DNA of 6,977 nt, from NCBI GenBank assembly GCA_043817715.1, contig JBDRGO010000060.1:1-6977 (forward strand), in the 5' to 3' direction. Shown piece by piece: positions 1 through 4,954 of this stretch (position 1 is its first letter; each line of letters begins with the position of its first letter). This stretch comes from JAFGBZ01 sp043817715 (GTDB taxonomy: Archaea > Iainarchaeota > Iainarchaeia > Iainarchaeales > JAFGBZ01). The position numbers and the translations under genes are program-made. The notes beneath the pieces were generated by a model, which saw only the letters and a program-made list of their open reading frames with translations, had not been told where the DNA came from and did no database searches.

Positions 1-56
1 ATTCATTTTTTTTTTATTTAATTAATTCATTTTTTTTTTATTTAATTAATTCATTT
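1..56. repeat. 24-bp perfect tandem repeat, two full copies plus start of a third
   Basis: Two identical 24-bp units lie at 1-24 and 25-48. Each is ATTCA, then ten T, then ATTTAATTA. A third copy begins at 49 and diverges after about eight bases. The array touches the window edge and may extend further. On the minus strand it lies downstream of the OB-fold gene. Both minus-strand and two of three plus-strand frames meet stops in every unit, so it is not a coding repeat. No unique spacers separate the units, which argues against CRISPR. It could be a variable-number repeat or a low-complexity intergenic marker; no function is visible. Confidence 0.9.
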
Positions 57-87
57 ATTTCAACCATTTGTTTTTTTTGTTTCAGAC

Positions 88-99
88 TCAATCGATTGA
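88..99. other. 12-bp perfect palindrome TCAATCGATTGA
   Basis: TCAATCGATTGA is its own reverse complement and sits 13 bp beyond the stop of the OB-fold gene. It could be a protein-binding site or a minimal stem, but no oligo-T follows it in the direction of transcription. A 12-bp palindrome can arise by chance in AT-rich DNA, so functional meaning is unproven. Confidence 0.3.
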
Positions 100-112
100 T
101 TTCAATTTCCCT

Positions 113-475
113 TCATTTAATTTCCTTTATTTCTTCTGCAACTATTTCCAGCTCTCCCTTGTATTCTTCTACTTTTCCCGTAACTTTCACTTTACTTCCT
201 TTTTCAATTAAAAGCTCGTTTTCGTTTGCATTGAATTTCACCGCATTAATTGTTGATTTGTTTTCAGTTAATTCAAAAATCAGTGCATTTGAAATTATTT
301 TCCTGCTTGAAACCTTTCCCTGGACTGAAACCGTTTGATTCAAATGAACTGAATTAATTTCGCCTATTTCCAGTTCAGTCGGCTCAAAAGCAGAGGAAAT
401 TACAAAAACAAGCATTACTCCGCCTAAAGCACAGATAAACGCGATTTTCCTTAATGCAAAATCATCCAGATGCAT
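113..475 (-). CDS. Membrane-anchored OB-fold protein, probably extracytoplasmic
   Basis: This 120-aa protein has a short basic N-terminus (MHLDDFALRK), one hydrophobic segment at residues 11-30, and a C-terminal domain at about 35-120. The domain ends KGSKVKVTGKVEEYKGELEI, the pattern of a five-strand OB-fold of the tRNA-anticodon-binding-like superfamily (small archaeal nucleic-acid-binding or BOF-type proteins). Positive residues before the helix predict N-in topology, which places the OB domain outside the cytoplasm. I chose ATG 475; a TTG at 493 would add six residues (MFFLNL) without an evident ribosome site. It is the last gene of the peptidase-pilin cassette, 46 bp after the preceding pilin. 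OB-folds bind nucleic acid, oligosaccharide or protein, and the ligand cannot be read here. A link to the pilus is inferred from position only. Confidence 0.75.
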   Translation of the reverse strand: MHLDDFALRKIAFICALGGVMLVFVISSAFEPTELEIGEINSVHLNQTVSVQGKVSSRKIISNALIFELTENKSTINAVKFNANENELLIEKGSKVKVTGKVEEYKGELEIVAEEIKEIK

Positions 476-521
476 TAAATTAAGGAAAAACAAAACAATT
501 AAAAATACGTCAATTAACGAA

Positions 522-863
522 TTAAGTGCTGAATGTTACTTCGATGTCTTTTCCTGTGAATTTACCTGCTTTTTCCTTTATTTCGGTTTCTGCCTGGGTT
601 GCATCTGTTTTCCATTGGATTTCCGAATAAGTAACAACATTGAAAATATATTTTTCTTCAGTTATTTCCATTTTGATTTCTTTAATTGAAACGTGCCCTT
701 CGGCGTATTTATTCAATGCATTCACTGCCGCAAGCTTTGCTTCTGCTGAAACATTGAATGTTTCGCTTGGAAAAAAATAATTCCCATATGCAATAAGCAG
801 GAAAATGAATATTATTCCTGTAACCATTACCATTTCAAAAGCCGACTGCCCTTTTTTGTCCAA
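522..863 (-). CDS. Class III signal-peptide pilin-like protein (113 aa)
   Basis: The N-terminus MDKKGQSAFEMV is a class III (archaeal type IV pilin) signal: basic head, G|Q cleavage site, and Glu at +5 of the mature chain. A hydrophobic helix follows at residues 11-31. The mature protein would be 108 aa with a soluble domain from about 32, including a possible N-glycosylation sequon NVS at 37-39 and a beta-rich C-terminal half. It has no cysteine. The start is TTG at 863: the next in-frame Met is residue 11, inside the signal motif, and a GTGA ribosome site sits 6 nt upstream inside the end of the preceding gene. Only 1 nt separates the two genes, so translational coupling is likely. It is probably a minor pilin; its role beyond that is unknown. 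Confidence 0.85.
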   Translation of the reverse strand: MDKKGQSAFEMVMVTGIIFIFLLIAYGNYFFPSETFNVSAEAKLAAVNALNKYAEGHVSIKEIKMEITEEKYIFNVVTYSEIQWKTDATQAETEIKEKAGKFTGKDIEVTFST

Positions 864-864
864 T

Positions 865-1353
865 TCAATTCACTTTTGTTAAAGTTACTTTTGTATCATC
901 CTGTTTTTCAACAAAAAGGTAAAGCGCCTGCGCTTCATTTAATGCATTTAAATTGGTTTCAATCAGAGAAGCATCCGCTGTTTGAAGCAGCTTGATTTCT
1001 TTCATGCATTTTTGGTTGTATCCCTCTTTTGATGTTTCTTGTTCGCAGCCTTGGATTGGTTCGCTTGCATTAACATATGCTGTTACTGTTAATTTTTTGG
1101 CTGCATCAAAGTCTATTTTGCTTCCTTCTGGAAGAAAAACATTCAATGGAATTTTTGTCCCTTCTCCTGCCGATGCCGCATAATTGATTGCTGAAGCAAG
1201 CTTTTCCCCTGCAGTAACTGCATTGCTTACCCTTTGCACGTCCTGCACCGAGGATTTTGCCTCTTCTGCTGTCGGATTAATCACGGTAATAATGAAAAAC
1301 AACAGCACCATTATCAGCATGATGAATTCAAAAGTTATCTGCCCTTTATTCAT
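865..1353 (-). CDS. Class III signal-peptide pilin-like protein (162 aa) with a Cys pair
   Basis: MNKGQITFEF opens this 162-aa protein: a class III signal with predicted G|Q cleavage and Glu at mature +5, then a hydrophobic helix at about 10-26. The external part has a helical stretch (about 28-62) and a mixed domain beyond. C103 and C116 are the only cysteines and could form one disulfide loop. VNAS (94-97) holds a possible N-glycosylation sequon. I chose ATG 1353, which overlaps the stop of the prepilin peptidase as ATGA, over a TTG at 1368 that would bury the signal motif behind five extra residues. The overlap implies co-translation with the peptidase. It is the largest pilin-like protein here, so a minor, tip or adhesive subunit is plausible but inferred. 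Confidence 0.87.
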   Translation of the reverse strand: MNKGQITFEFIMLIMVLLFFIITVINPTAEEAKSSVQDVQRVSNAVTAGEKLASAINYAASAGEGTKIPLNVFLPEGSKIDFDAAKKLTVTAYVNASEPIQGCEQETSKEGYNQKCMKEIKLLQTADASLIETNLNALNEAQALYLFVEKQDDTKVTLTKVN

Positions 1354-2495
1354 AAAAACACATTCCAAATAATATCCCCTATTAACTGGCTTAAAACATA
1401 TGCAATCAAAACTATCGGCACCATTGGCGCGCTTTTCTTCACAGTAATCCTGTTTTCAATTAATTTTTTTTCAATCAATTCATTCAGTTCCTTTAATTGT
1501 TCTTCTGTTACCCCTGCAGCGCTCCTGTGCGAGGCAATTATTTTTCCTTTCGGGTTCAGTTCATTCAGGAGTTCCTGTAACTTATTTGATTTAAAGTAAT
1601 TAATAATTTTTTTGATTTCAAGGGAATGGATGATTTTTACCTTTCCTTCTTCCAGCACAACGGTTTCCCCGATAATTTCCCCTTCCTTTAATTCAGTGAT
1701 TTTTTTTTCATATGAAAAAACATGCTTCCTGCTTATTAAAAAGAATTTCAGCAAAAAGTATATTGCAAATAAAGGCACTGCAATTGAAATAATTTCAGTT
1801 AATGCATTCAGTCCATTAAAACAAATTCCTGCAATGAATAAAAGAATTACAATAACTGAATTCATTGTTTTTTTCTGGAATGCAATCAAAAACAGCAATG
1901 GAAGAATCCAGATAACTGAAATTCCCAAAACTCCCAGAATTTCCTTTAATCCAACCAGAATTATTCCTAATTTAATCAATGAAATTAAAAGTTTTTTTGA
2001 TTCATCAAAAAGCTCTTTCCTTAATTCCTTGTTTTTTTTCACCGCCTTCAATGACATCACTGCACCGAAAGGAACAATTGAAAACAATGAATAAATGAAT
2101 AAAGTCAGAGGAAAAACCGGCAATTCACTTGAGGAAATCAATCCATTCAATCCAATTGAAGCAATCAATTCATTTATTCCGAATAAATCCCTTAATATTG
2201 CATAATTAATTGGATTCAATGCAGCCAGTGCAGTGAATAATTTCACGTCCCCTCCTGCCCAAACTCCTGTTTTCCATAATGCATATCCCCCGATAAATGC
2301 CATAATTGTAACAATTAATGCAGTGAAAAACAATTCAATTGAATTTGAAATTAATCCATAAACCAGCCATGCAGTTAACCCAAAAGCAATCAACCCGTAA
2401 TTCAGCCAGTCAGGGACAATTCTTTCCCTTAAATCAGTGAAAGAAGCATAAACCAATGAAATCAATGAAACAGAAAAAAAAACAAATTCAATCAA
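1350..2495 (-). CDS. Archaeal prepilin peptidase (A24 family) with long C-terminal extension
   Basis: This 381-aa polytopic aspartic protease would cut class III pre-pilins before the conserved Gln, at the cytoplasmic face of the membrane. The two catalytic aspartates are visible: D21 in TDLRERIVPDWLN and D83 in WAGGDVKLF. The second is a variant of the family GxGD motif with Ala at the first position. About eight or nine membrane segments are predicted (about 2-20, 33-50, 54-74, 128-148, 168-184, 189-206, 213-229, 234-254, 354-380). Residues 256-350 form a charged cytosolic region ending in VTEEQLKELNELIEKK and a final helix containing APMVPIVLIAYVL; this matches the archaeal A24 C-terminal type (Pfam PF06847-like) and makes the protein longer than PibD/FlaK enzymes. 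The start is TTG at 2495, supported by GAGAGG 8 nt upstream; a nearby ATG at 2502 is out of frame and stops after four codons. It overlaps the next pilin gene by ATGA. Confidence 0.92.
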   Translation of the reverse strand: MIEFVFFSVSLISLVYASFTDLRERIVPDWLNYGLIAFGLTAWLVYGLISNSIELFFTALIVTIMAFIGGYALWKTGVWAGGDVKLFTALAALNPINYAILRDLFGINELIASIGLNGLISSSELPVFPLTLFIYSLFSIVPFGAVMSLKAVKKNKELRKELFDESKKLLISLIKLGIILVGLKEILGVLGISVIWILPLLFLIAFQKKTMNSVIVILLFIAGICFNGLNALTEIISIAVPLFAIYFLLKFFLISRKHVFSYEKKITELKEGEIIGETVVLEEGKVKIIHSLEIKKIINYFKSNKLQELLNELNPKGKIIASHRSAAGVTEEQLKELNELIEKKLIENRITVKKSAPMVPIVLIAYVLSQLIGDIIWNVFL

Positions 2496-2503
2496 TTCCC
2501 ATT

Positions 2504-2509
2504 CCTCTC
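2504..2509 (-). promoter_or_regulatory. Shine-Dalgarno GAGAGG deciding the TTG start of the peptidase
   Basis: GAGAGG on the minus strand stands 8 nt before TTG 2495. It settles a non-ATG start for the prepilin peptidase gene, since the in-frame stop lies at 2517-2519 and no in-frame ATG exists between them. Confidence 0.65.
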
Positions 2510-2531
2510 TTTTATATTAAATAAATTAATC

Positions 2532-2550
2532 AATGAAAAGAATTTTCATT
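2532..2550. other. Short perfect hairpin upstream of the peptidase gene
   Basis: AATGAAAA (2532-2539), a 3-nt loop, then TTTTCATT (2543-2550) form a perfect 8-bp stem, 37-55 nt before the peptidase start. A second inverted copy CTTTTCAT follows at 2556-2563 and a direct copy ATGAAAAG at 2583-2590. This could be an operator for a dimeric regulator or a leader hairpin. The stem is AT-rich and weak as RNA, and no test is possible from sequence alone. Confidence 0.35.
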
Positions 2551-2630
2551 CCTTTCTTTTCATGCATTGAATGAATTAATTAATGAAAAGAAATTAAAAT
2601 AAGATTGAATTGCCTTTCGCCGATTAATGT

Positions 2631-2733
2631 ATTAATATAAAGAAATTAATGGCTTTAATATAAAGAAAAAAGAAATGATTAGTATAAAGAAATGATTAAT
2701 ATAAGGAAAAAAGAAATAATTAATTTAAAGAAA
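2631..2733. repeat. Five-copy array of the 15-bp element ATTAATATAAAGAAA
   Basis: Copies start at 2631, 2654, 2678, 2695 and 2719 on the plus strand. The first matches the consensus ATTAATATAAAGAAA exactly and each of the others differs at one base. Spacings are 23, 24, 17 and 24 bp, and most copies are followed by a second motif of the type AGAAATGATT. Read on the minus strand the element is TTTCTTTATATTAAT, which contains a TATA-like core. The array fills the gap between the end of the pilin cluster and the peptidase gene. It may be a set of regulator sites, stacked TATA boxes, or a degenerating tandem repeat. The 262-bp gap (2496-2757) holds no credible gene. Confidence 0.75.
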
Positions 2734-2742
2734 AAAAAGAAA
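2727..2742 (-). terminator. Oligo-T transcription terminator after the pilin cluster
   Basis: On the minus strand, 15 nt beyond the stop of the 56-aa pilin, the sequence TTTCTTTTTTTTCTTT appears. Archaeal RNA polymerase terminates at such oligo-T tracts without needing a strong hairpin. The position right after the last pilin gene and before a long gap fits the end of the pilin transcript. It partly overlaps the fifth copy of the 15-bp repeat. Confidence 0.55.
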
Positions 2743-2757
2743 TCTGAATTAACCCAG

Positions 2758-2928
2758 TCACTTGATTAATGCCTGAATCAATTCATTTCTTGAATTAATC
2801 ATCTGGATTTTTGCGGTTTCAGACAAATAACCAACCTGAATTGCAAGAACCAAGGCAACAATCACAAGCATCATTGAAATGGCAATTGTAAGCAAATACT
2901 CAAATGAAACCTGTGCATTGGAATCCAT
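2758..2928 (-). CDS. Mini-pilin, class III signal peptide (56 aa)
   Basis: My own translation gives a 56-aa protein beginning MDSNAQVSFEYLLTIAISMM and ending QALIK. It has predicted A|Q cleavage after residue 5, Glu at mature +5 (E10), a hydrophobic helix at about 11-33, then a polar amphipathic tail with no globular head. The mature chain would be 51 aa, the size of bacterial Flp/Tad pilins. The ribosome site is AGTGAATT just before ATG 2928, in the 11-bp gap after the Cys-rich pilin. It is the fourth and last gene of the pilin cluster, followed by an oligo-T terminator. Short length makes it easy to miss in annotation, but the signal motif, ribosome site and gene context make it convincing. 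It may be a structural or accessory subunit. Confidence 0.85.
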   Translation of the reverse strand: MDSNAQVSFEYLLTIAISMMLVIVALVLAIQVGYLSETAKIQMINSRNELIQALIK

Positions 2929-2939
2929 TTCAATTCACT

Positions 2940-3287
2940 TTACAATCCTGGCAGGCTGCTACCTTCGCATTTATGATTACTGCTACAGGTTTGTCCAGGT
3001 GAGCAGTCATCAGGAGTATCACATCTTCCTACTCGCAGAGTGCAGGTTCCTGCCGTGCAGTTCTTCCATGAATCGCAATCTTCATCATTTACACAACCTG
3101 TTCCGCTCCCGCCGCCAACATCATCTATTGCATTCTGCAGACTGTTGCTTATTACAGTTGAGCCGTTTTCAATGCTGTTGCTTAATCCTGAATCAGCTGA
3201 ACTGGTTAAAATTATGAGCACTATTACTGCCAACAGCACTGCTCCGCCAATCAGCAGTAAATACTCTAATGCGCCTTGAGCCTTCAT
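2940..3287 (-). CDS. Pilin-like protein with an eight-cysteine C-terminal tail (115 aa)
   Basis: MKAQGALEYLLLIGGAVL is a minimal class III signal (two-residue head plus Ala, A|Q cleavage) followed by a helix at about 8-28. It is almost identical in protein sequence to the start of the 61-aa pilin. Residues 33-57 are Ser/Asn-rich, 58-64 are Gly-rich, and the tail holds eight cysteines at 65, 71, 77, 82, 89, 95, 101 and 107. These form two tandem quartets with C-x5-C-x5-C-x4/5-C spacing and Asp/Asn between the first pairs, resembling small disulfide-knotted repeat modules. NGS (41) and NCT (76) are possible N-glycosylation sequons. ATG 3287 is preceded by AGTGAT, and 12 bp separate it from the upstream pilin stop. 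It is probably a minor, tip or adhesive subunit exposed outside the cell. The Cys module's ligand or fold cannot be assigned. Confidence 0.9.
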   Translation of the reverse strand: MKAQGALEYLLLIGGAVLLAVIVLIILTSSADSGLSNSIENGSTVISNSLQNAIDDVGGGSGTGCVNDEDCDSWKNCTAGTCTLRVGRCDTPDDCSPGQTCSSNHKCEGSSLPGL

Positions 3288-3299
3288 TTATTATATCAC

Positions 3300-3485
3300 T
3301 TATACTGGTAAATTTGCTAGGTTATTAGTAACTGCGCCTTCTACATTAGTTTGAACTGTTCCAATATCTGTTCCAAGAGTTGAAGTACTTGCTCCAGTCA
3401 GCAATACCACAACAATAACTGCAATCAGTACTGCCCCCCCGATCAATAACAAATACTCCAATGCTCCTTGTGCTTTATTATCCAT
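3300..3485 (-). CDS. Probable major mini-pilin, class III signal peptide (61 aa)
   Basis: The 61-aa protein MDNKAQGALEYLLLIGGA... has a basic head, A|Q cleavage after residue 5, E10 at mature +5, a hydrophobic helix to about residue 33, and a short Ser/Thr/Asn tail. The mature chain is about 56 aa with no globular head, like Flp pilins. I chose ATG 3485 over the in-frame ATG at 3500 because GGAGG (3494-3498) lies 8 nt before 3485 and overlaps the longer start. It alone in the cluster has both a good TATA box and a full GGAGG, which suggests high expression and a major-subunit role (inference). Its Gly16-Gly17 codons form a run of seven G on the coding strand (3434-3440), unusual beside the GGC/GGA used by its paralogue. 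Confidence 0.9.
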   Translation of the reverse strand: MDNKAQGALEYLLLIGGAVLIAVIVVVLLTGASTSTLGTDIGTVQTNVEGAVTNNLANLPV

Positions 3486-3493
3486 TTTCAATT

Positions 3494-3498
3494 CCTCC
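3494..3498 (-). promoter_or_regulatory. Strong Shine-Dalgarno GGAGG of the 61-aa pilin
   Basis: GGAGG on the minus strand lies 8 nt before ATG 3485 and inside the codons that would follow the alternative ATG at 3500. It is the best ribosome site in the window and fixes the start of the pilin, giving a compact MDNKA head as in the neighbouring pilins. Confidence 0.8.
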
Positions 3499-3540
3499 AT
3501 TTTAAAAATAATTTAATGACAAAATATAGTGGGTTTTTGT

Positions 3541-3550
3541 ATTTAAATAT
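3541..3550 (-). promoter_or_regulatory. Archaeal TATA-box promoter for the pilin cluster
   Basis: ATATTTAAAT on the minus strand is a good archaeal TATA box, preceded by a purine-rich stretch (AAAGACAA) that could serve as BRE. A start site about 25 bp downstream would fall near 3517-3520. That gives a leader of roughly 32-35 nt carrying the GGAGG. It would drive the 61-, 115- and 56-aa pilin genes, ending at the oligo-T tract near 2735. Confidence 0.6.
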
Positions 3551-3559
3551 TTGTCTTTG

Positions 3560-3605
3560 TTAAGGCATGTAGAAGTTACTGCATTTCCTTGCTTTTTTGC
3601 CTTAA
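3560..3605. other. Perfect 8-bp inverted repeat TTAAGGCA / TGCCTTAA with 30-bp loop
   Basis: TTAAGGCA (3560-3567) and TGCCTTAA (3598-3605) are exact reverse complements. One arm lies directly after the stop of the 54-aa pilin and the other ends 9 bp from the TATA box. As RNA it could cap the upstream transcript; as DNA it could be paired operator half-sites upstream of the pilin promoter. No oligo-T follows, so it is not a typical archaeal terminator. Confidence 0.4.
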
Positions 3606-3606
3606 A

Positions 3607-3771
3607 TCAGCTCATTTGGTTTGCCGCGACATTAATTGCATTCCTTCCTGTTGCTGTTTGCTGGTTCACGGCATTCTTTACAAGTATTGCAACAATTAAC
3701 ACCACTATTATTACTCCGCCCAATAAAAGAAGCATTTCAAGCGATGTCTGGGCTTTTTTTTCATTAATCAT
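3607..3771 (-). CDS. Mini-pilin, class III signal peptide (54 aa)
   Basis: My own translation gives a 54-aa protein starting MINEKKAQTSLEMLLLLGGV and ending NVAANQMS. It has a seven-residue basic head, predicted A|Q cleavage, Glu at mature +5 (E12), a hydrophobic helix at about 13-31, then a short polar tail. The mature chain of 47 aa is the smallest here and has no room for a globular head, as in Flp-type pilins. The ribosome site AGTGAATT precedes ATG 3771, the same motif as before the 56-aa pilin. It lies alone between a 240-bp A/T spacer and the pilin promoter, so it may be transcribed separately from the other three pilins or by read-through from the assembly genes. The signal motif and ribosome site make the call solid despite the length. 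Confidence 0.85.
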   Translation of the reverse strand: MINEKKAQTSLEMLLLLGGVIIVVLIVAILVKNAVNQQTATGRNAINVAANQMS

Positions 3772-4011
3772 TTATAATTCACTTTTCCGAATTTTATTTA
3801 TTAATTTTTTTTCCTTTATTTTTTTTCCTGCAATTTTTATTCATTTTTTTCCTTTATTTTTTTTTCCGTAATTTTTTTTTAATTTTTTGTGTTTTATTCA
3901 TTTTTCTGCAATTTTTTTATTTTTCTTTTTTTTTGTAATTATTTTTAATTTTTTTGTAATTTGTTTTTTTTATTTTTTTGTGTTTTGTTTTTTTATTTTT
4001 TCCTTAATTAT
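3772..4011. other. 240-bp gene-free, extremely A/T-rich spacer
   Basis: This stretch is almost only T on the plus strand (A on the coding minus strand), with isolated C and G. It contains degenerate repeats: CCTTTATTTTTTTTCC at about 3813 and again at 3851 (38 bp apart), TGCAATTTTT at 3829 and 3908, and ATTCATTTTT at 3839 and 3897. On the minus strand only tiny Lys-rich frames of about 15 codons exist and none has a credible ribosome site. For minus-strand transcripts this gives A-rich, unstructured RNA rather than a U-rich terminator. It separates the assembly genes from the pilin genes and may hold a promoter for the 54-aa pilin, but TATA-like strings are too common here to choose one. Confidence 0.7.
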
Positions 4012-4950
4012 TCATTTTCCTACAATTATTCTTGAGCCAACCATTCCTGCATAATATAATATGTATGCCAGCAATAAAAGCATCGGTATGTAAATAATGC
4101 TTTTGCTTATTTTTCCTTCCCTCATTAATGCAATCATTACGCTTGTGGCAATTATTTCAAACAATAAATAAATCTGTATTGAGAACTGGATTGTATCAAG
4201 GGCTTTTTTTGCGGTGATAAGTTCCGCTTCCCCTACTGCGCCTGCTGCTGCAGTAATAAGCAATTGAATTACTGTTGAAACAAATCCAAAAATTAATGGC
4301 GCAATTATTCCTCCTGCTGCAACCATGAATAATACCTGCATCATTGTTCTTGCCTTTCTTTCCCTTGCAAGCCTGTTCATTTCCCTTACATCTTCGGCAA
4401 TCTGTTCCAATACTTCAGCAAGCCCTGCCCCTGAACGCATTGCATCAATTATTATTGTTACTGTTCTTTTCACTAATTTTGAATCAACGTCTTCTCTTAA
4501 TGTTTTGAATGCGTTTTCAAAATTTTCCCCTTCTTCAAGTTTTCTGAGAATTTTTTCAAGTTCTTCTTTCATCGGGCCTAAATTAGAGGAAGCAATTTCC
4601 CTTAATGCATATTCATATGTTCCGCCTGAGCGCAGAATGTCAGACATCTGCTTTAATGTGTCAGGCAGTGCCAGTTCAACCTGTTCAATTCTTTTAACTG
4701 CGAAAAAGTAAGGCATTCCTATTGAAATGTCTGCGGCAGTGACAAATAATATGAATGCAAACACTTCCCCTCCTCCTGCTGGAAGCAGGATGTAAAATAA
4801 TGCCCCTATTGCTATTGAAATCATTAATGAGGCAATAATCCATATGATTGCATCAACTTTGAAATTGCTTTTTTCAAGGTATAAACTGTAATGCTGAATT
4901 AATTTGATTTTATTTATTATTGGCAGGTTTGCTGCTAGTCTTGATCTCAT
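4012..4950 (-). CDS. Type II secretion system F-domain platform protein (TadC/FlaJ-like), second copy
   Basis: This 312-aa integral membrane protein belongs to the T2SF family, the inner-membrane platform on which the ATPase acts in type IV filament machines. Two N-terminal helices (about 34-54 and 62-82) precede a cytoplasmic T2SF domain at about 90-200. That domain has the typical LPDTLKQMSDILRSGGTYEYAL start and the SGAGLAEVLEQIAEDVRE element; three more helices follow at about 204-232, 255-277 and 283-306. It carries a single T2SF domain, so it is about half a FlaJ and comparable to bacterial TadC. ATG 4950 has GGTG 7 nt upstream and lies 4 bp after the preceding platform gene, so the two are co-translated. 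It presumably pairs with that protein; they are distinct in sequence and not a recent duplication. Confidence 0.92.
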   Translation of the reverse strand: MRSRLAANLPIINKIKLIQHYSLYLEKSNFKVDAIIWIIASLMISIAIGALFYILLPAGGGEVFAFILFVTAADISIGMPYFFAVKRIEQVELALPDTLKQMSDILRSGGTYEYALREIASSNLGPMKEELEKILRKLEEGENFENAFKTLREDVDSKLVKRTVTIIIDAMRSGAGLAEVLEQIAEDVREMNRLARERKARTMMQVLFMVAAGGIIAPLIFGFVSTVIQLLITAAAGAVGEAELITAKKALDTIQFSIQIYLLFEIIATSVMIALMREGKISKSIIYIPMLLLLAYILYYAGMVGSRIIVGK

Positions 4951-4954
4951 TTTT

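Noticed and set aside
1..56. CRISPR array at the left edge
   Set aside because: The 24-bp units abut directly with no unique spacers, so this is a simple tandem repeat.
1234..2094. Plus-strand open frames of 121 and 160 codons opposite the peptidase gene
   Set aside because: They lie antisense to a clear A24 peptidase, have Phe/Ser/Ile-rich composition expected from reading A-rich coding DNA backwards, and show no family motif. The same applies to plus-strand frames opposite the other genes.
2527..2568. 13-codon minus-strand frame (MHEKKGMKILFID) as a leader peptide for the peptidase
   Set aside because: It has no convincing ribosome site and is short enough to be chance in this gap; its overlap with the hairpin is noted but not enough.
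3551..3871. Plus-strand open frame of 106 codons across the 54-aa pilin and the T-rich spacer
   Set aside because: Its end is Phe-rich translation of T tracts, and it is antisense to a pilin gene with a clear signal motif and ribosome site.
3790..3905. Tiny Lys-rich minus-strand frames such as MNKTQKIKKKLRKKK
   Set aside because: They are products of A tracts, have no ribosome site, and overlap one another.
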